Of a DNA stretch of 64,000 nt, positions 24,495 to 34,165 are shown piece by piece. The position numbers were made by a program, and so were the translations under genes. Position 1 is the first letter of the stretch; every line of letters starts with the position of its first letter. The notes under the pieces were generated by a model. It was not told the DNA's origin. It was given only the letters and a program-made list of their open reading frames with translations, and did not search any database. Source of the stretch: Dictyobacter aurantiacus (GTDB taxonomy: Bacteria; Chloroflexota; Ktedonobacteria; Ktedonobacterales; Ktedonobacteraceae); the NCBI RefSeq assembly GCF_003967515.1, contig NZ_BIFQ01000001.1, forward strand, positions 4,650,001 through 4,714,000, in the 5' to 3' direction.

Positions 24495-25481
24495 CTATGG
24501 GACCCGTTTCCCCTGCTCGCTAAGCTGCTCACTGCGCCGGGATTGCTGCTGCGGCCTGACGACCAGCAGAGATATTCGCGCCCTGGATAGGATACGTTCG
24601 GTGACGCTACCGGTAAGCCAGCGTTGCAGGCCGCTGTGTCCATGCGTGGTCAGGGCGATCAACTGACAGCTATGATGATCCGTTGCTGCCGCGCCGCGTT
24701 CAGCGGTGTTGATCATTTGCGTGGCTACGTCTAGATTGTGGCACAGGGCGGTACTGAGCTCTATCGGGAGTGGCCCGAACCGGCCGTTCCTTATCTGCTG
24801 TTCAATGGATTGGAGATAGGCCAGAGCTCGTGGCGTTTCCTGTTTGAGCGCACGGGAGACGCTGTCTTCCTGTCCATATTCAAACGATGAGGGTAGGTGG
24901 ATGACGCAGGTCAGCTGGAGCGCGCCCGTGGCTGGAGCTGAGAGCGCCATGCTCAGTTCGGCCGCCGGCGCGATGGCCGTTTCAGCCAGTTCAGAGCCGT
25001 CCAGGGCCACCATGATGCGCACGGTTGAAGGGTGTGGCGCGCGTAGTTGTTGCTGCAAAGGATCATCTTCCTGCAGTACCAGCACCGGCGCGGGCGACGT
25101 GCGCGTGATCTTCTGGGCGATGCTGCCCATGGTCCAGCGCTTGAGCCCGGTGCGGCCATGGCTGCACATCACAACCAGGTCGATGGCATAGGCTCTGGCG
25201 GCCAATAGAATCTGTTCCGCTGGGAGACCGATGCGCGCCAGGGTGATGATCTCCAGGCCCGCTACTTCCGGGCTACGCGCGATGTTCTGTAAATAGAGGT
25301 TCTCCATATCTATGAGCAGATGCTCGCGCGGCAGCGTTGCTAATCCCATCTCATCCATGGGATTGATCGATTCGAGCAATACCAGCGCGCTGTGGTGCAG
25401 GCGGGCGATGCGCGCGGCTACCGGTATTGCCTGTTCGGCCCGCACCGATCCATCCAGAGGAACAAGAATGTGCTTAAACAT
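24495..25481 (-). CDS. Universal stress protein, two Usp domains (2)
   Basis: 328 residues: FKHILVPLDGS at the start, loop SHGRTGLKRWTMGS in domain 1, RIMVALDGS opening domain 2 and loop THGHSGLQRWLTGS near the end. Both nucleotide loops are intact. The ATG at 25481 is set by the conserved N-terminus; a weak GAAGAG precedes it. It lies 168 bp downstream of the next usp gene and is probably the last gene of the run 29577-24495 on the minus strand. No heptamer array is directly upstream. Confidence 0.92.
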   Translation of the reverse strand: MFKHILVPLDGSVRAEQAIPVAARIARLHHSALVLLESINPMDEMGLATLPREHLLIDMENLYLQNIARSPEVAGLEIITLARIGLPAEQILLAARAYAIDLVVMCSHGRTGLKRWTMGSIAQKITRTSPAPVLVLQEDDPLQQQLRAPHPSTVRIMVALDGSELAETAIAPAAELSMALSAPATGALQLTCVIHLPSSFEYGQEDSVSRALKQETPRALAYLQSIEQQIRNGRFGPLPIELSTALCHNLDVATQMINTAERGAAATDHHSCQLIALTTHGHSGLQRWLTGSVTERILSRARISLLVVRPQQQSRRSEQLSEQGKRVP

Positions 25482-25649
25482 GGTTTTTATCTCTTCACGC
25501 TTCCTGTAATGATTTCGCGGATCCATCCATAGCTCTCAACGGCGATACATGTTTGCTGATTGGTCATCGGTGTTCATTCGCCCGGTAACGTCTGGTCAGC
25601 AGAGGCCGGGCGTTCTGTCTGGATGTTCTACATGGAGGCAGGCGGTCGG

Positions 25650-26690
25650 CTAGAAGATGATCGGTACATCGATGGTCTGGCGCTGTGCCTTCTTATGCTC
25701 TGCCTCCTGTGGTTTTCTGGCATGTACGACCAGTAACGGCCTCTGGGCGGCATCGAGCACCTCTTCTGTAAAACTGCCGAGCAGGAGATGCTGGAAGCCG
25801 TGGCGCCCATGCGTGGTCATGGCGATGATATCGCAGCCTGTGAAGCCGGGGACGTCACCGATGCACGCGCTCTCTTCGAGGATGCGTCTGGTGACATCCT
25901 CGATATCCACGTAGGCTACTACCGAGGTTGTAATCTTCAGTTGCAGCGACATCAGGGGGCCCGTTTCTATACGCTGCTTGATGACTTTGAGGTAGTCTTC
26001 GGCCTCGATCTGATATTCTTTATTGATGCGCTCCATCTGCTCCTTCGTCTGGCGTCCATAAGGCAGCAGGCGTTGGATGATGCGTGTCAGGTGGAGGGCG
26101 CCATGGTTGGATTGTGCCAGGGCGGCGCTCAGTAGTGCGGCTGGCGTGATAGCTTCTTCGGCCATGGATGAGCCATCGAGGGCTACCAGGATGCGTGGTG
26201 TGTGCTGAAAGCTTAGCGGCTGGTTGTGGGGCCTGTTCACTACCAGTACCGGAACCGGGCTGTGGCGCACCAGTTGCTGCGCGGTGCTGCCCATGATCCA
26301 GCGGGTCAGACCGGTTTCGCCATGGCTGCGCATGACGATCAGGTCTACCCCTTGCTGCAGGGCGTAGTCAACGATAGTGCTGGCGGCACCTCCTATCAGG
26401 ACATCTGTCTGTACGTTCAGCATATCGATGTGCGCGCGTGCGACCGCCTGCTCCATATAGCTACGCGCGCTGGTAAAGGCCGCTTCGCGCATCGGCTCGG
26501 TGATGTCTGTCAGCGTAACCGGGTAGATGGGCACGCAGCTGGAAGGTGGGACCACGCGGAGCAGCCGCAATTCGGCTTTGCTGCTCCGCACGATCTGCGC
26601 CGCCAGTGGGAGCGCCTCCTCCGCCAGTGGGGAGCCATCCAGTGGAACGAGAATCTTGTTGAAGTAGGATGCGCCGGTCCGGGTATTCAT
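25650..26690 (-). CDS. Universal stress protein, two Usp domains (3)
   Basis: 346 residues. Domain 1 opens FNKILVPLDGS with loop SHGETGLTRWIMGS; domain 2 opens RILVALDGSS with loop THGRHGFQHLLLGS. Both loops keep SHG/THG-x9-GS, so ATP binding is expected. AAAGGAGA precedes the ATG at 26690. It starts 23 bp after the phosphotransferase/P-loop kinase fusion gene, so the two are almost certainly co-transcribed. Confidence 0.92.
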   Translation of the reverse strand: MNTRTGASYFNKILVPLDGSPLAEEALPLAAQIVRSSKAELRLLRVVPPSSCVPIYPVTLTDITEPMREAAFTSARSYMEQAVARAHIDMLNVQTDVLIGGAASTIVDYALQQGVDLIVMRSHGETGLTRWIMGSTAQQLVRHSPVPVLVVNRPHNQPLSFQHTPRILVALDGSSMAEEAITPAALLSAALAQSNHGALHLTRIIQRLLPYGRQTKEQMERINKEYQIEAEDYLKVIKQRIETGPLMSLQLKITTSVVAYVDIEDVTRRILEESACIGDVPGFTGCDIIAMTTHGRHGFQHLLLGSFTEEVLDAAQRPLLVVHARKPQEAEHKKAQRQTIDVPIIF

Positions 26691-26713
26691 CTCTTTCTCC
26701 TTTCCTACAACAA

Positions 26714-28522
26714 TTACTGCTGCTTATGTGGAAATGACTGTGATATGTCACTCAAATAGTGCGCCTGCGGGACGCTGATTTTTTCCTCCGCCGTATTGGT
26801 GAGCAATACATGCAGCCTGCGTTGTAACGCCTCCAGATTGGCGCGCTGAGAACTGGCGGTCGACAGGGTAATATGCCTGACCAGCGGCTCCTGCTCTGGA
26901 TCGAATGCTTCCCAGTGCGCCATCTGGCTATCATAGAGCTCAGGACGCCCATCGGAAGCATCGGGTGTCCCCTCAGGGGATGGCGTGGCGCTGATGCGTT
27001 CGCGCCAGCGCTGTTCCAGGCGCTGCAGCGTCAGCTCACGTGGACACGTACATTCGATAAAGATGACGCTGGCCCCATGCTGGATCGCGGCTCGGGCGAT
27101 CTCCTGGCGGTCAACGCGTCGCGCATAGGTGCCATCCACCACCACCGAATAGCCTTGCTGGAGATAGGCCTGGGCCCGTTCGTTCAGTACTGCGTAGGTC
27201 CGCCGAGTCCAGGCGGGATCATAGATGCCGGATCCGAATGCTTCGGCCTGGGGTTGGGTCGCTGGCAGGTGCGTCAGTTGTTTGCGGACACTGTCGGTTG
27301 AGAGTAGCGCGCAGGCATATTCATCCTGTATCTGCCGCGCGATGGTGCTTTTGCCACTACCCATTACGCCGCCGACAATGATCAGGTACGGCCGGGAGGA
27401 GCATCGACTATAGCGCAGCGCCAGCTTGAAGAGCTCGCTGGCCTCCACCTGTGCCCTGGCACGCTGCTCCGGGCCAACCTCTGGATCGTCGAGCAGGAAG
27501 GAGATAACCTTGCCGCGTACACAGGCCCGGTAGCAGGCGTAGAATGGGAGCAGACTGATCAATGAGCTATCGTGGGTCTCGGCTATATAGCGTGTCAGGA
27601 AGGCGTAGGCCAGGTCGGGACGCCGGGCGAAGTCCAGTTCCATGTACAGGAAGGCGACCTCGCTGGCCACGTCACCATAACGGATGCGCTCGTTGAACTC
27701 GACGCGGTCTAGCAGAATGATACGTGGAAGCGTATCCTGATATTTCTCTGGCAGCACATAGATGTGCTGAAGACGCAGATCGCCATGGCAATCGCGGATA
27801 TAATCATGCAGGAAGCGTCGTCGGAATAGTTCTTTATCGTGCTTTAAACAGTGGTGGACGTAGTGCTGCAGGGCTGTATACGTCTTGCGCGATAGGGTAC
27901 GGCCGCAGTAGGGACGCATCTGCCGGAAGTTCTCATCCCAGTTCTCTTGAATGACCTGCATGCTGCCAGCATTGGCGATAGCGTCACTGGTTGGCGTGCG
28001 GCGATGAAATTGTGCCACCACCCGGGCAACCTCGTCCATCAGCTCAGGCGTTACCTTGCCCGCCTCCAACAACGCGTGCAGCGTGGCGTTTTCGGGCAGG
28101 CGACGCATGACAACCGCGTAGTCAACAAGCGTTCCCGCCGCGTTGAGCAGGGGACCGGGGGGCGGTTCGTTGCCCGGAGGATAGGTCTCTCCAAAACAGA
28201 GGGTCTCATCCGGCCTCTCGATCACCGGGGCGACACCCAGGTAGACGCCCGGCGCTAGCTCGCTATTCAACCGCACCTCTAGCTGACAGAAGTGGCGGCG
28301 CTGCTCAATGGTTGAATAGTCGAAGAAGCCAAAGTCGCGCGGCTTTTTCAGTTTATATACCATCTCGGGCGTGATGATGACCGCCGAGGCGTGCGTCTGG
28401 ATCAGATATGGATCTTCTCCCGTCTCATAAACAAAAGGAAAGGCCTGCCGTTTGAGGAGCGCCTGGACCATAGACGCGAACGCGTGCTCAGCAACCCTGT
28501 GGGCGGAACGATGAATCGGCAT
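26714..28522 (-). CDS. Aminoglycoside-phosphotransferase-like / P-loop kinase fusion
   Basis: 602-residue two-domain protein. Residues 25-340 form an APH/choline-kinase-like domain: VYKLKKPRDFGFFDYST (55-71) and the Brenner-like loop DCHGDLRLQH (245-254), in which His replaces the usual Asn. Residues 378-560 form a P-loop kinase domain with Walker A GVMGSGKST (385-393). The combination COG2187+COG0645 is known; substrates are not. It lies between two usp genes. Rv2004c of the mycobacterial DosR regulon has, as I recall, the same architecture and also sits next to a usp gene. Confidence 0.85.
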   Translation of the reverse strand: MPIHRSAHRVAEHAFASMVQALLKRQAFPFVYETGEDPYLIQTHASAVIITPEMVYKLKKPRDFGFFDYSTIEQRRHFCQLEVRLNSELAPGVYLGVAPVIERPDETLCFGETYPPGNEPPPGPLLNAAGTLVDYAVVMRRLPENATLHALLEAGKVTPELMDEVARVVAQFHRRTPTSDAIANAGSMQVIQENWDENFRQMRPYCGRTLSRKTYTALQHYVHHCLKHDKELFRRRFLHDYIRDCHGDLRLQHIYVLPEKYQDTLPRIILLDRVEFNERIRYGDVASEVAFLYMELDFARRPDLAYAFLTRYIAETHDSSLISLLPFYACYRACVRGKVISFLLDDPEVGPEQRARAQVEASELFKLALRYSRCSSRPYLIIVGGVMGSGKSTIARQIQDEYACALLSTDSVRKQLTHLPATQPQAEAFGSGIYDPAWTRRTYAVLNERAQAYLQQGYSVVVDGTYARRVDRQEIARAAIQHGASVIFIECTCPRELTLQRLEQRWRERISATPSPEGTPDASDGRPELYDSQMAHWEAFDPEQEPLVRHITLSTASSQRANLEALQRRLHVLLTNTAEEKISVPQAHYLSDISQSFPHKQQ

Positions 28523-28566
28523 AACATTTTCCTTTCATTTCTGTACGCTACCCTCCCCATTCCCAC

Positions 28567-29577
28567 TTAGCTTGACGCGACCTGCTCTGCGACGGTGGCA
28601 TGCACGATCAATAGCGGCTGCCTGGTCGTGTCGAGGACGCGTTCGCTGATACTGCCGAGCGCCCAGTGTTCCAATCCACTGCGGCCATGGGTTGTCAGGG
28701 CGAGCAGATCAATCTTCTCTGTCCCCGGCATATGGGCCGCCTGTACAGTTGGATCTGTAGCCGCCTCAACCAGGGTGTGCGCGATATCCTCGTGGACCAG
28801 CACGGAGGTGGTGATGCGCAGATTGTGATAGGCCAGGCTGCTCTCCATGAGCTTCTTTTTAACCTCTTCCAGGTAGCACTGCGTCTCGGCGATGATGCGT
28901 TTCTGCGCCTCCTCAATGGCCTGGTGAGCTGGTGTAAGATGACCGTGCCGGGCTGGAAATGGCAGCACCTCGACCAGATGGAGCGTGGTTGGCTCGGGGA
29001 CCGCCAGGGCGACGCCCAGCTGGACGGCCGGCTCCAGCGCGGCCTCGGAAAGCGTGGAGCCATCCAGGGCGACCATGATCTCTAGCGGTTGTGGCCGCGT
29101 GGTATAGATGCGGCTGCGACTGTCATCTCCCTCGTGCAGCACCAGCAGCGGAATGGTACTGCTGCGCGTCAGCTTGTATGCTACGCTCCCCAGCGCCCAG
29201 CGCTTCAGACCGGTGTAGCCGTGGCTGCAGAGGATAATCAGGTCCGCCTGGGCGTTTTCCCCGATCTCCAGAAGCGTTCTGGCTATGTCGGTCGCCATGG
29301 TAGTCTGTATAGCGACCTCGATGCCAGCCAGGGCATCAGACATAGCGATCTGGCGTAGATTGCTGCGGGCCAGCTCGATCTCCGCTTCCGCGATCTGGTT
29401 ATCGAGTTCCATAGGAGTCGCCAGGACGCGTGGATAGCGCGTATATTCGATGGTCGGATAGACGATGCGTACCAGGAGCAGCGATGCACCTGTGGATCTC
29501 GCTATGCGCGCCGCGACGGGTAAGGCAGTCTTTGCTCGTTGAGAGCCATCCAGCGGCACTAAGATTTTTTGAAACAT
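28567..29577 (-). CDS. Universal stress protein, two Usp domains (4)
   Basis: 336 residues: FQKILVPLDGS start, domain 1 loop SHGYTGLKRWALGS, domain 2 start EIMVALDGS and loop THGRSGLEHWALGS. Both loops are intact. The ATG at 29577 follows AGAAGGAGA. First gene of the unit usp-kinase fusion-usp-(usp), driven by the heptamer-array promoter at 29648-29713. It is 44 bp upstream of the kinase fusion. Confidence 0.93.
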   Translation of the reverse strand: MFQKILVPLDGSQRAKTALPVAARIARSTGASLLLVRIVYPTIEYTRYPRVLATPMELDNQIAEAEIELARSNLRQIAMSDALAGIEVAIQTTMATDIARTLLEIGENAQADLIILCSHGYTGLKRWALGSVAYKLTRSSTIPLLVLHEGDDSRSRIYTTRPQPLEIMVALDGSTLSEAALEPAVQLGVALAVPEPTTLHLVEVLPFPARHGHLTPAHQAIEEAQKRIIAETQCYLEEVKKKLMESSLAYHNLRITTSVLVHEDIAHTLVEAATDPTVQAAHMPGTEKIDLLALTTHGRSGLEHWALGSISERVLDTTRQPLLIVHATVAEQVASS

Positions 29578-29647
29578 CACGCATCTCCTTCTGTCAGATC
29601 GGGGAAGAGCTGTTCCCGGATATTTCTGGTCATTTGCTTCTATAGAA

Positions 29648-29713
29648 ACAGTAAACCCCTGATCTCTCGAACGTATCACCGCCAACTCGCCAGCCTCTCA
29701 AAACCATCACAAT
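29648..29713 (-). promoter_or_regulatory. Heptamer-array promoter of the usp-kinase operon
   Basis: ATTGTGA (29713-29707), TTTGAGA (29702-29696), GCGGTGA (29682-29676) and TTCGAGA (29671-29665), spaced 11, 20 and 11. Then 11 nt and -10 TACTGT (29653-29648). Confidence 0.8.
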
Positions 29714-29739
29714 ACCCATGCAGGACTTCCATATGCTGG

Positions 29740-29935
29740 TGTAGCCGCGCATGCTGGGAGCATGCTCAAGTCGCCGCGAACCCTCTTTTTCTCAAATCGC
29801 CAAGTGGGAGGTGCAGGAGGGCGACTAGCCCTCCTGCCGGGGTGCGGGCGAGCATGCTGGGAGCATGCTCAAGTCTCCCGCAACCCCTCTTTTTCTCTTC
29901 TTTTCGCGCCGCCGCAGGCGGCGCGAGAGGGTAAA
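29740..29935. repeat. Family 2 GC-rich repeat, two partial copies
   Basis: The block GCATGCTGGGAGCATGCTCAAG occurs at about 29748 and 29852 (shown here as its 20-base core GCATGCTGGGAGCATGCTCA). The hairpin CAGGAGGGC/GCCCTCCTG lies between the copies, and GCCGCCGCAGGCGGCGC follows near 29910. The same modules occur at 5073-5143 and 39640-39715. The end of the heavy-metal ATPase gene reads into this block. Confidence 0.75.
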
Positions 29936-31995
29936 GAAGAAGGCAGGGAGGACCCTGCACCCCTATGAATGGCGTTAACGCGCAACGCGTTAAAAATCAC
30001 AAGCACATCGATCCCTTCTTGCAGGATCGCCCCAGCGGCGGGCTGGATATAGCCAAGGGCGGCGAAGATCATAGCCAGGCCGCTCAACCCCATGCCGATC
30101 CAGATGCCCTGACGGGCGATGCGCATCACCCGGCGACCCAGGAAGACGGCGGTATCTACGCGCATGATGTCGTTAGAGAGCAGGACGGTATCGGCGGCGC
30201 TGGCGGCGGCGGTGAGCCCCTGTGTCCCCAACGCCATCCCTACGGTCGCTGTCGCCAGGACCGGGGCGTCGTTGATGCCATCGCCGACCATCAAGGCTTT
30301 GTGCCCTTCGTTCTCCATGTCGCGCACCACACGCACCTTATCTTCGGGCAGGCATTGCGCGATGACGCGATCCATGAGGGCCATCTGCCCCACCTGTCGG
30401 GCTACCGCCTCACTATCACCGGTTAGCAGGATGGTCTGCTCGATGCCCTCGTGTTTGAGGGCGGGACAGAGCTGCTGGATTTCTGGCCGGGGCACATCCT
30501 CCATCACGATGAGCGCCTGGACGCGCCCATTGAGGGCCACAAAGCTACAGATCTGGCCCAGGGCTCGCCTGCGCTCCCTCTCTTCCAGGAAATAGGCGGG
30601 CAATGGAATGTCCAGCATGCGCATATACGTGCGATTGCCCACAGCTACTGTAAGCGGCTCTTCCCCATCCGGTGGTGTTACCTCGCGAGAAGAGGCGCTG
30701 TCGATGGTGGCGCACACCCCCTTACCAAAGGTCTCCTCAAAGTTGTTGCTGGTATACAGAGGGATCTGCCGTTGCTGGCTGGCTTTAACGATGGCGCTGG
30801 CCAGGATGTGGGTCGAAAGCTGCTCAACCGAGGCCGCGTAGGCCAGGATCTCTCGTTCTGTGTACGGTGTTTCACGCTGATCCTCGGGTAACAGAAGAAC
30901 GGTGGAGACCTCGGGCATGCCCAGCGTCAGCGTACCGGTCTTATCGAAGACCGCCACGTTGACCTCTCCTAGCTGTTCGATGGCCGCGCCGCTCTTGACG
31001 ATGATGCCGTTGCGCGCCGCGATGTTGATGCCCGACATAATGGCGATCGGGGTGGCTAGTATCAAGGGACATGGGGTGGCCACCACCAGGACAGCCAGAG
31101 CGTAGACCTGGTTGCCGGACGTGAACCAGGCGGCGCTGGCGAGCCCGAGCGTGAGCAGCGTGAAGACGATGCTGTAGCGGTCGGCCAGGCGGTGGATCGG
31201 CGCTTTGTGTTCTTGCGCCTCGGCCACCAGCTTGACGATCTGGGCGTATTTACTTTCCGCGCTGGGTTTGCTGGCCCGCACCTCCAGAATACCGTCCAGG
31301 TTGACGCTGCCCGATAGCAGTCCCATCCCTGTCTGTTTGCGCACCGGCAGCGGCTCGCCGGTTATGTCGGCCTGGCTGACATTGGAGGCTCCCTGCACGA
31401 TCATGCCGTCGACCGGCACCAATTCTCCCGGCTTGATCACGATCGTCATGCCCGGCTCGATCGTCTCTACTGGCACATCTATCAGTTGTTTATCCCGCCA
31501 GACGTGGGTGGTACGCGGCGCCCGTTCGGCCAGGGCCGAGAGCGAACTGCGGGCGCGCCGGAGCGCGAAGGCCTCCAACGCCTCCCCTCCTGATAGCATC
31601 AGGACGATGATGGCGCCCGCCAGGTATTCACGCAGCCAGAGCGAACCGATAATCGCGATGGCCGCGATCACATCGATGCTGAACTCCCGCTGCCAGAGCC
31701 GGCTGATTGTCTCCCACAGCAGCGGGATGCCGCCCCAGATGATGATACCCAGCAGGGTCCAATTGGCAAGATCACCGCGCCGCGCCAGCCAGAAGACCAG
31801 GCTGACAAGCAATAGGAAGATGGCACCGGCCGGTATCGGATAGCGCTTTAAGAGCGACCAGCCTCGCTGATACCAGGGGGCCTGCTCGTTCTTTGTCTCC
31901 CGTTGTGGCTCCAATGGCTCGATTGGTTTTTTTGTTCTGGATATCGCAACCTGGGAGCGTTCTATGTTGTGATTTGTCACATTCTGATTTGTCAC
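29869..31995 (-). CDS. P1B-type heavy-metal-translocating ATPase
   Basis: 708-residue metal-exporting P-type ATPase: actuator TGEPLPV, membrane motif ATPCPL, phosphorylation loop DKTGTLT, a THxxA-type nucleotide-binding motif (STHILA) and GDGINDAP. There is no N-terminal heavy-metal-binding domain. The metal-site motif is CPL rather than CPC/CPH, so the ion cannot be named. A GTG at 31995 preceded by AAAGGTGA is preferred; a longer reading would translate the repeat at 32010-32063. The C-terminus (about 25 residues) is encoded by repeat DNA. Last gene after two usp genes. Confidence 0.88.
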   Translation of the reverse strand: MTNQNVTNHNIERSQVAISRTKKPIEPLEPQRETKNEQAPWYQRGWSLLKRYPIPAGAIFLLLVSLVFWLARRGDLANWTLLGIIIWGGIPLLWETISRLWQREFSIDVIAAIAIIGSLWLREYLAGAIIVLMLSGGEALEAFALRRARSSLSALAERAPRTTHVWRDKQLIDVPVETIEPGMTIVIKPGELVPVDGMIVQGASNVSQADITGEPLPVRKQTGMGLLSGSVNLDGILEVRASKPSAESKYAQIVKLVAEAQEHKAPIHRLADRYSIVFTLLTLGLASAAWFTSGNQVYALAVLVVATPCPLILATPIAIMSGINIAARNGIIVKSGAAIEQLGEVNVAVFDKTGTLTLGMPEVSTVLLLPEDQRETPYTEREILAYAASVEQLSTHILASAIVKASQQRQIPLYTSNNFEETFGKGVCATIDSASSREVTPPDGEEPLTVAVGNRTYMRMLDIPLPAYFLEERERRRALGQICSFVALNGRVQALIVMEDVPRPEIQQLCPALKHEGIEQTILLTGDSEAVARQVGQMALMDRVIAQCLPEDKVRVVRDMENEGHKALMVGDGINDAPVLATATVGMALGTQGLTAAASAADTVLLSNDIMRVDTAVFLGRRVMRIARQGIWIGMGLSGLAMIFAALGYIQPAAGAILQEGIDVLVIFNALRVNAIHRGAGSSLPSSLPSRAACGGAKRREKEGLRET

Positions 31996-32009
31996 GGCGT
32001 CACCTTTCG

Positions 32010-32063
32010 CGCCTCCGATTTTCCCGCGATGGGTAAATCGGAGGCGAGCTCCAAACCTATGGG
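32010..32063. repeat. AATCGGAGGCGAGCTCC repeat, single inverted copy
   Basis: GCCTCCGATTTT (from 32011) is inverted against AAATCGGAGGC (32035 onwards), followed by GAGCTCCAAACCTATGGG. The same unit is tandemly repeated at 56561-56635, next to CCTATGG again. Confidence 0.7.
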
Positions 32064-32079
32064 TGGGGCCCATCGTGGG

Positions 32080-33063
32080 TTACACGGGTTGGGCTTTGGT
32101 GGGGGCGGCTGATTGCGGAGGGCGCATGATGAGCAGCGGGAGCTTGGTGCGATTGAGCACGCGCTCAGCGATGCTGCCGAATATCCAGCGATCGATTTTG
32201 TTGCGCCCATGAGTGGTCATGGCCAGCAGTTGGCAGGTGGGGTACTGGCTGGCCCCGCCGTTTTCCGCGTACTGGATGATCTCTTGCGCGATGTCGGCTC
32301 CACTCTTCAGATGGCCGATGATTTTGATATTTTCACAGGCCCTGGCCGCCAGCTCCAGGCGCTTCACCACCCCCTGCAGGTATTCTTGCGCCTGCTGACG
32401 TACGAGATCCTGGAGATTGAGATGGTAGATCTCTTCAAAAGCTTCTTCATCGGATAAATTTATTGGCTCGATCACGCGGAGCAGGTGAACCTCGGCACGA
32501 TGGCCCGAGGCGCAGGCCGATGCGATCGCTATGGCGGGCTCGATAACGGCCTCCGCCTGCTCTGATCCGTCAAGGGTGATGCAGACGCGGAAGGTTGGCT
32601 GTCCCTCGGCGTCCATCGCGAATGGCAGAGGATGCTCTGTGCGTTGAATCAGGACCGGGACGGGGCAGGCGCGGGCGATCTTCTGCGCTACACTGCCCAG
32701 TACCCAGTGCTTCAGACCCGTGTATCCATGGCTGCAGAGGACCACCAGGTCAATATTTCGCCGGGCCACCGCTTCAAGGATGGCCGATGAGGCATCGCCA
32801 ACATAGACGCTTGTCATGGTTGAAATGTGCTCCAATAGTGCTGAATTCTTTATTCGATCCAGGTAGTTTTTGGCTCCCTGCTCTTCAAGTTGCTGGACAC
32901 GCTCCATCATGCCGATGGTCTGCATACTATAAATGCTCATCAGTTCTACGCTGCGCATCAGGTGAATCGTGCTGTGATCGGCACGCGCGATGTGTGCCGC
33001 CAGCGTGAGCGCCTGCTCCGATCGTGATGAGCCATCCAGCGGAACCAGAATATCTTTAAACAT
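32080..33063 (-). CDS. Universal stress protein, two Usp domains (5)
   Basis: 327 residues: FKDILVPLDGSS start, domain 1 loop SHGYTGLKHWVLGS, domain 2 opening FRVCITLDGS and loop THGRNKIDRWIFGS (glycine pattern kept for SHG-x9-GS). The ATG at 33063 follows AAGGAG. It is 54 bp downstream of another usp gene and 84 bp upstream of the P1B-ATPase, so the order hypothetical-usp-usp-ATPase forms one unit from the promoter at 34671-34736. Confidence 0.93.
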   Translation of the reverse strand: MFKDILVPLDGSSRSEQALTLAAHIARADHSTIHLMRSVELMSIYSMQTIGMMERVQQLEEQGAKNYLDRIKNSALLEHISTMTSVYVGDASSAILEAVARRNIDLVVLCSHGYTGLKHWVLGSVAQKIARACPVPVLIQRTEHPLPFAMDAEGQPTFRVCITLDGSEQAEAVIEPAIAIASACASGHRAEVHLLRVIEPINLSDEEAFEEIYHLNLQDLVRQQAQEYLQGVVKRLELAARACENIKIIGHLKSGADIAQEIIQYAENGGASQYPTCQLLAMTTHGRNKIDRWIFGSIAERVLNRTKLPLLIMRPPQSAAPTKAQPV

Positions 33064-33117
33064 GACGTATTCTCCTTCCTGGGCGCATGGTTCCAATGTC
33101 CGCCCTGTTCCCCCTAC

Positions 33118-34101
33118 CTACTGTGCCTCGCTGACGAGTGCCTCCGGCTCTGCACGGTGAAGATGTGTCTCCTGCTCAACTATGGCCGCGGGACGTACAA
33201 TCAACATCGGCAGGTGGGTCCCGATGCGTACCCGCTCGGTAGTGCTGCCCAGGTACCAGAGGGGATGACCGGTTATCCCGTGGGTCGACATGGCGACCAG
33301 GTCGCAGCCTCCGGAGATGCCGCTGTTTTCGACTCCCTCGCCGTTTTCCGCTACCCGAATGATGGCGTCGGCGGCATCCCTGCTGACGGCGACCGACCAG
33401 GTAACGGGAATCTGCTGCTGCGCGATAAAGGGCGCGATCTCCCCCTGCCTGATCCGGGTCGTTATGTCCTGCAGGTAGTGCCTGGCCTTCTGGAGCTCGT
33501 TGGTGGTGTCAATGGTGCGTACCAGGTGGATGGCGCGGTTGGCGGACGCGGCCAGCGCGTGAACGAGCTCGGCCGCTGGTTCAATGGCGGAGACGGCATA
33601 GTCCGAGCCATCGAGCGGCACCAGTACGCGCAGTGGCTGCGTTGGATCTGGATGTGGACCAAGCGGCAGGGCGCTGTGACCATGCAACAGCAGGACCGGC
33701 ACTTCGGCATAGCGGGTAACTTTTTCGGCTACGCTCCCCATCATCCAGCGTGTTAGCCCGCTGTATCCATGCGAGTTGAGCAGGATAATATCCGCCTTCT
33801 GCTTCTGCGCGCTGGCCAGGATCATCGCCGTCTCGTTTCCAGTGGGAACCTGGATCTCGGTTGCGATACCCTGGAACTGCTCTTTCTTCGCCAGCTTGAC
33901 CAGGTATTGTTCCGCTTCGAATCTGGCATGGGCCGGGAGCTCTTGCGCGAAGTTGCTCTGCGTGGATGAAGGCCAGTTGAGATTGACGACGCGCAGCAAG
34001 ATAATGGTACCCGAGTAGGTCCGAGCCAGTCGTAGCGCGATTGGAACCGTGCGCTCGGCGTGATGCGATCCATCTAATGGAAGAAGAATACGTCTGAACA
34101 T
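33118..34101 (-). CDS. Universal stress protein, two Usp domains (6)
   Basis: 327 residues: FRRILLPLDGSHHAE start, domain 1 loop SHGYSGLTRWMMGS, domain 2 opening RVLVPLDGSD and loop THGITGHPLWYLGS. Both nucleotide loops look functional. AGGAG precedes the ATG at 34101. Second gene of the unit starting at 34564, 64 bp downstream of the hypothetical gene. Confidence 0.93.
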   Translation of the reverse strand: MFRRILLPLDGSHHAERTVPIALRLARTYSGTIILLRVVNLNWPSSTQSNFAQELPAHARFEAEQYLVKLAKKEQFQGIATEIQVPTGNETAMILASAQKQKADIILLNSHGYSGLTRWMMGSVAEKVTRYAEVPVLLLHGHSALPLGPHPDPTQPLRVLVPLDGSDYAVSAIEPAAELVHALAASANRAIHLVRTIDTTNELQKARHYLQDITTRIRQGEIAPFIAQQQIPVTWSVAVSRDAADAIIRVAENGEGVENSGISGGCDLVAMSTHGITGHPLWYLGSTTERVRIGTHLPMLIVRPAAIVEQETHLHRAEPEALVSEAQ

Positions 34102-34165
34102 TGTGTTGCTCCTATGCCTGGGTGATAGACAGGCTGATCATGTGACCATGGCGCCTACGCGCCAC

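Noticed and set aside
31996..32073. N-terminal extension of the P1B-ATPase
   Set aside because: It is encoded by the AATCGGAGGCGAGCTCC repeat, and a GTG with good spacing to AAAGGTGA follows it.
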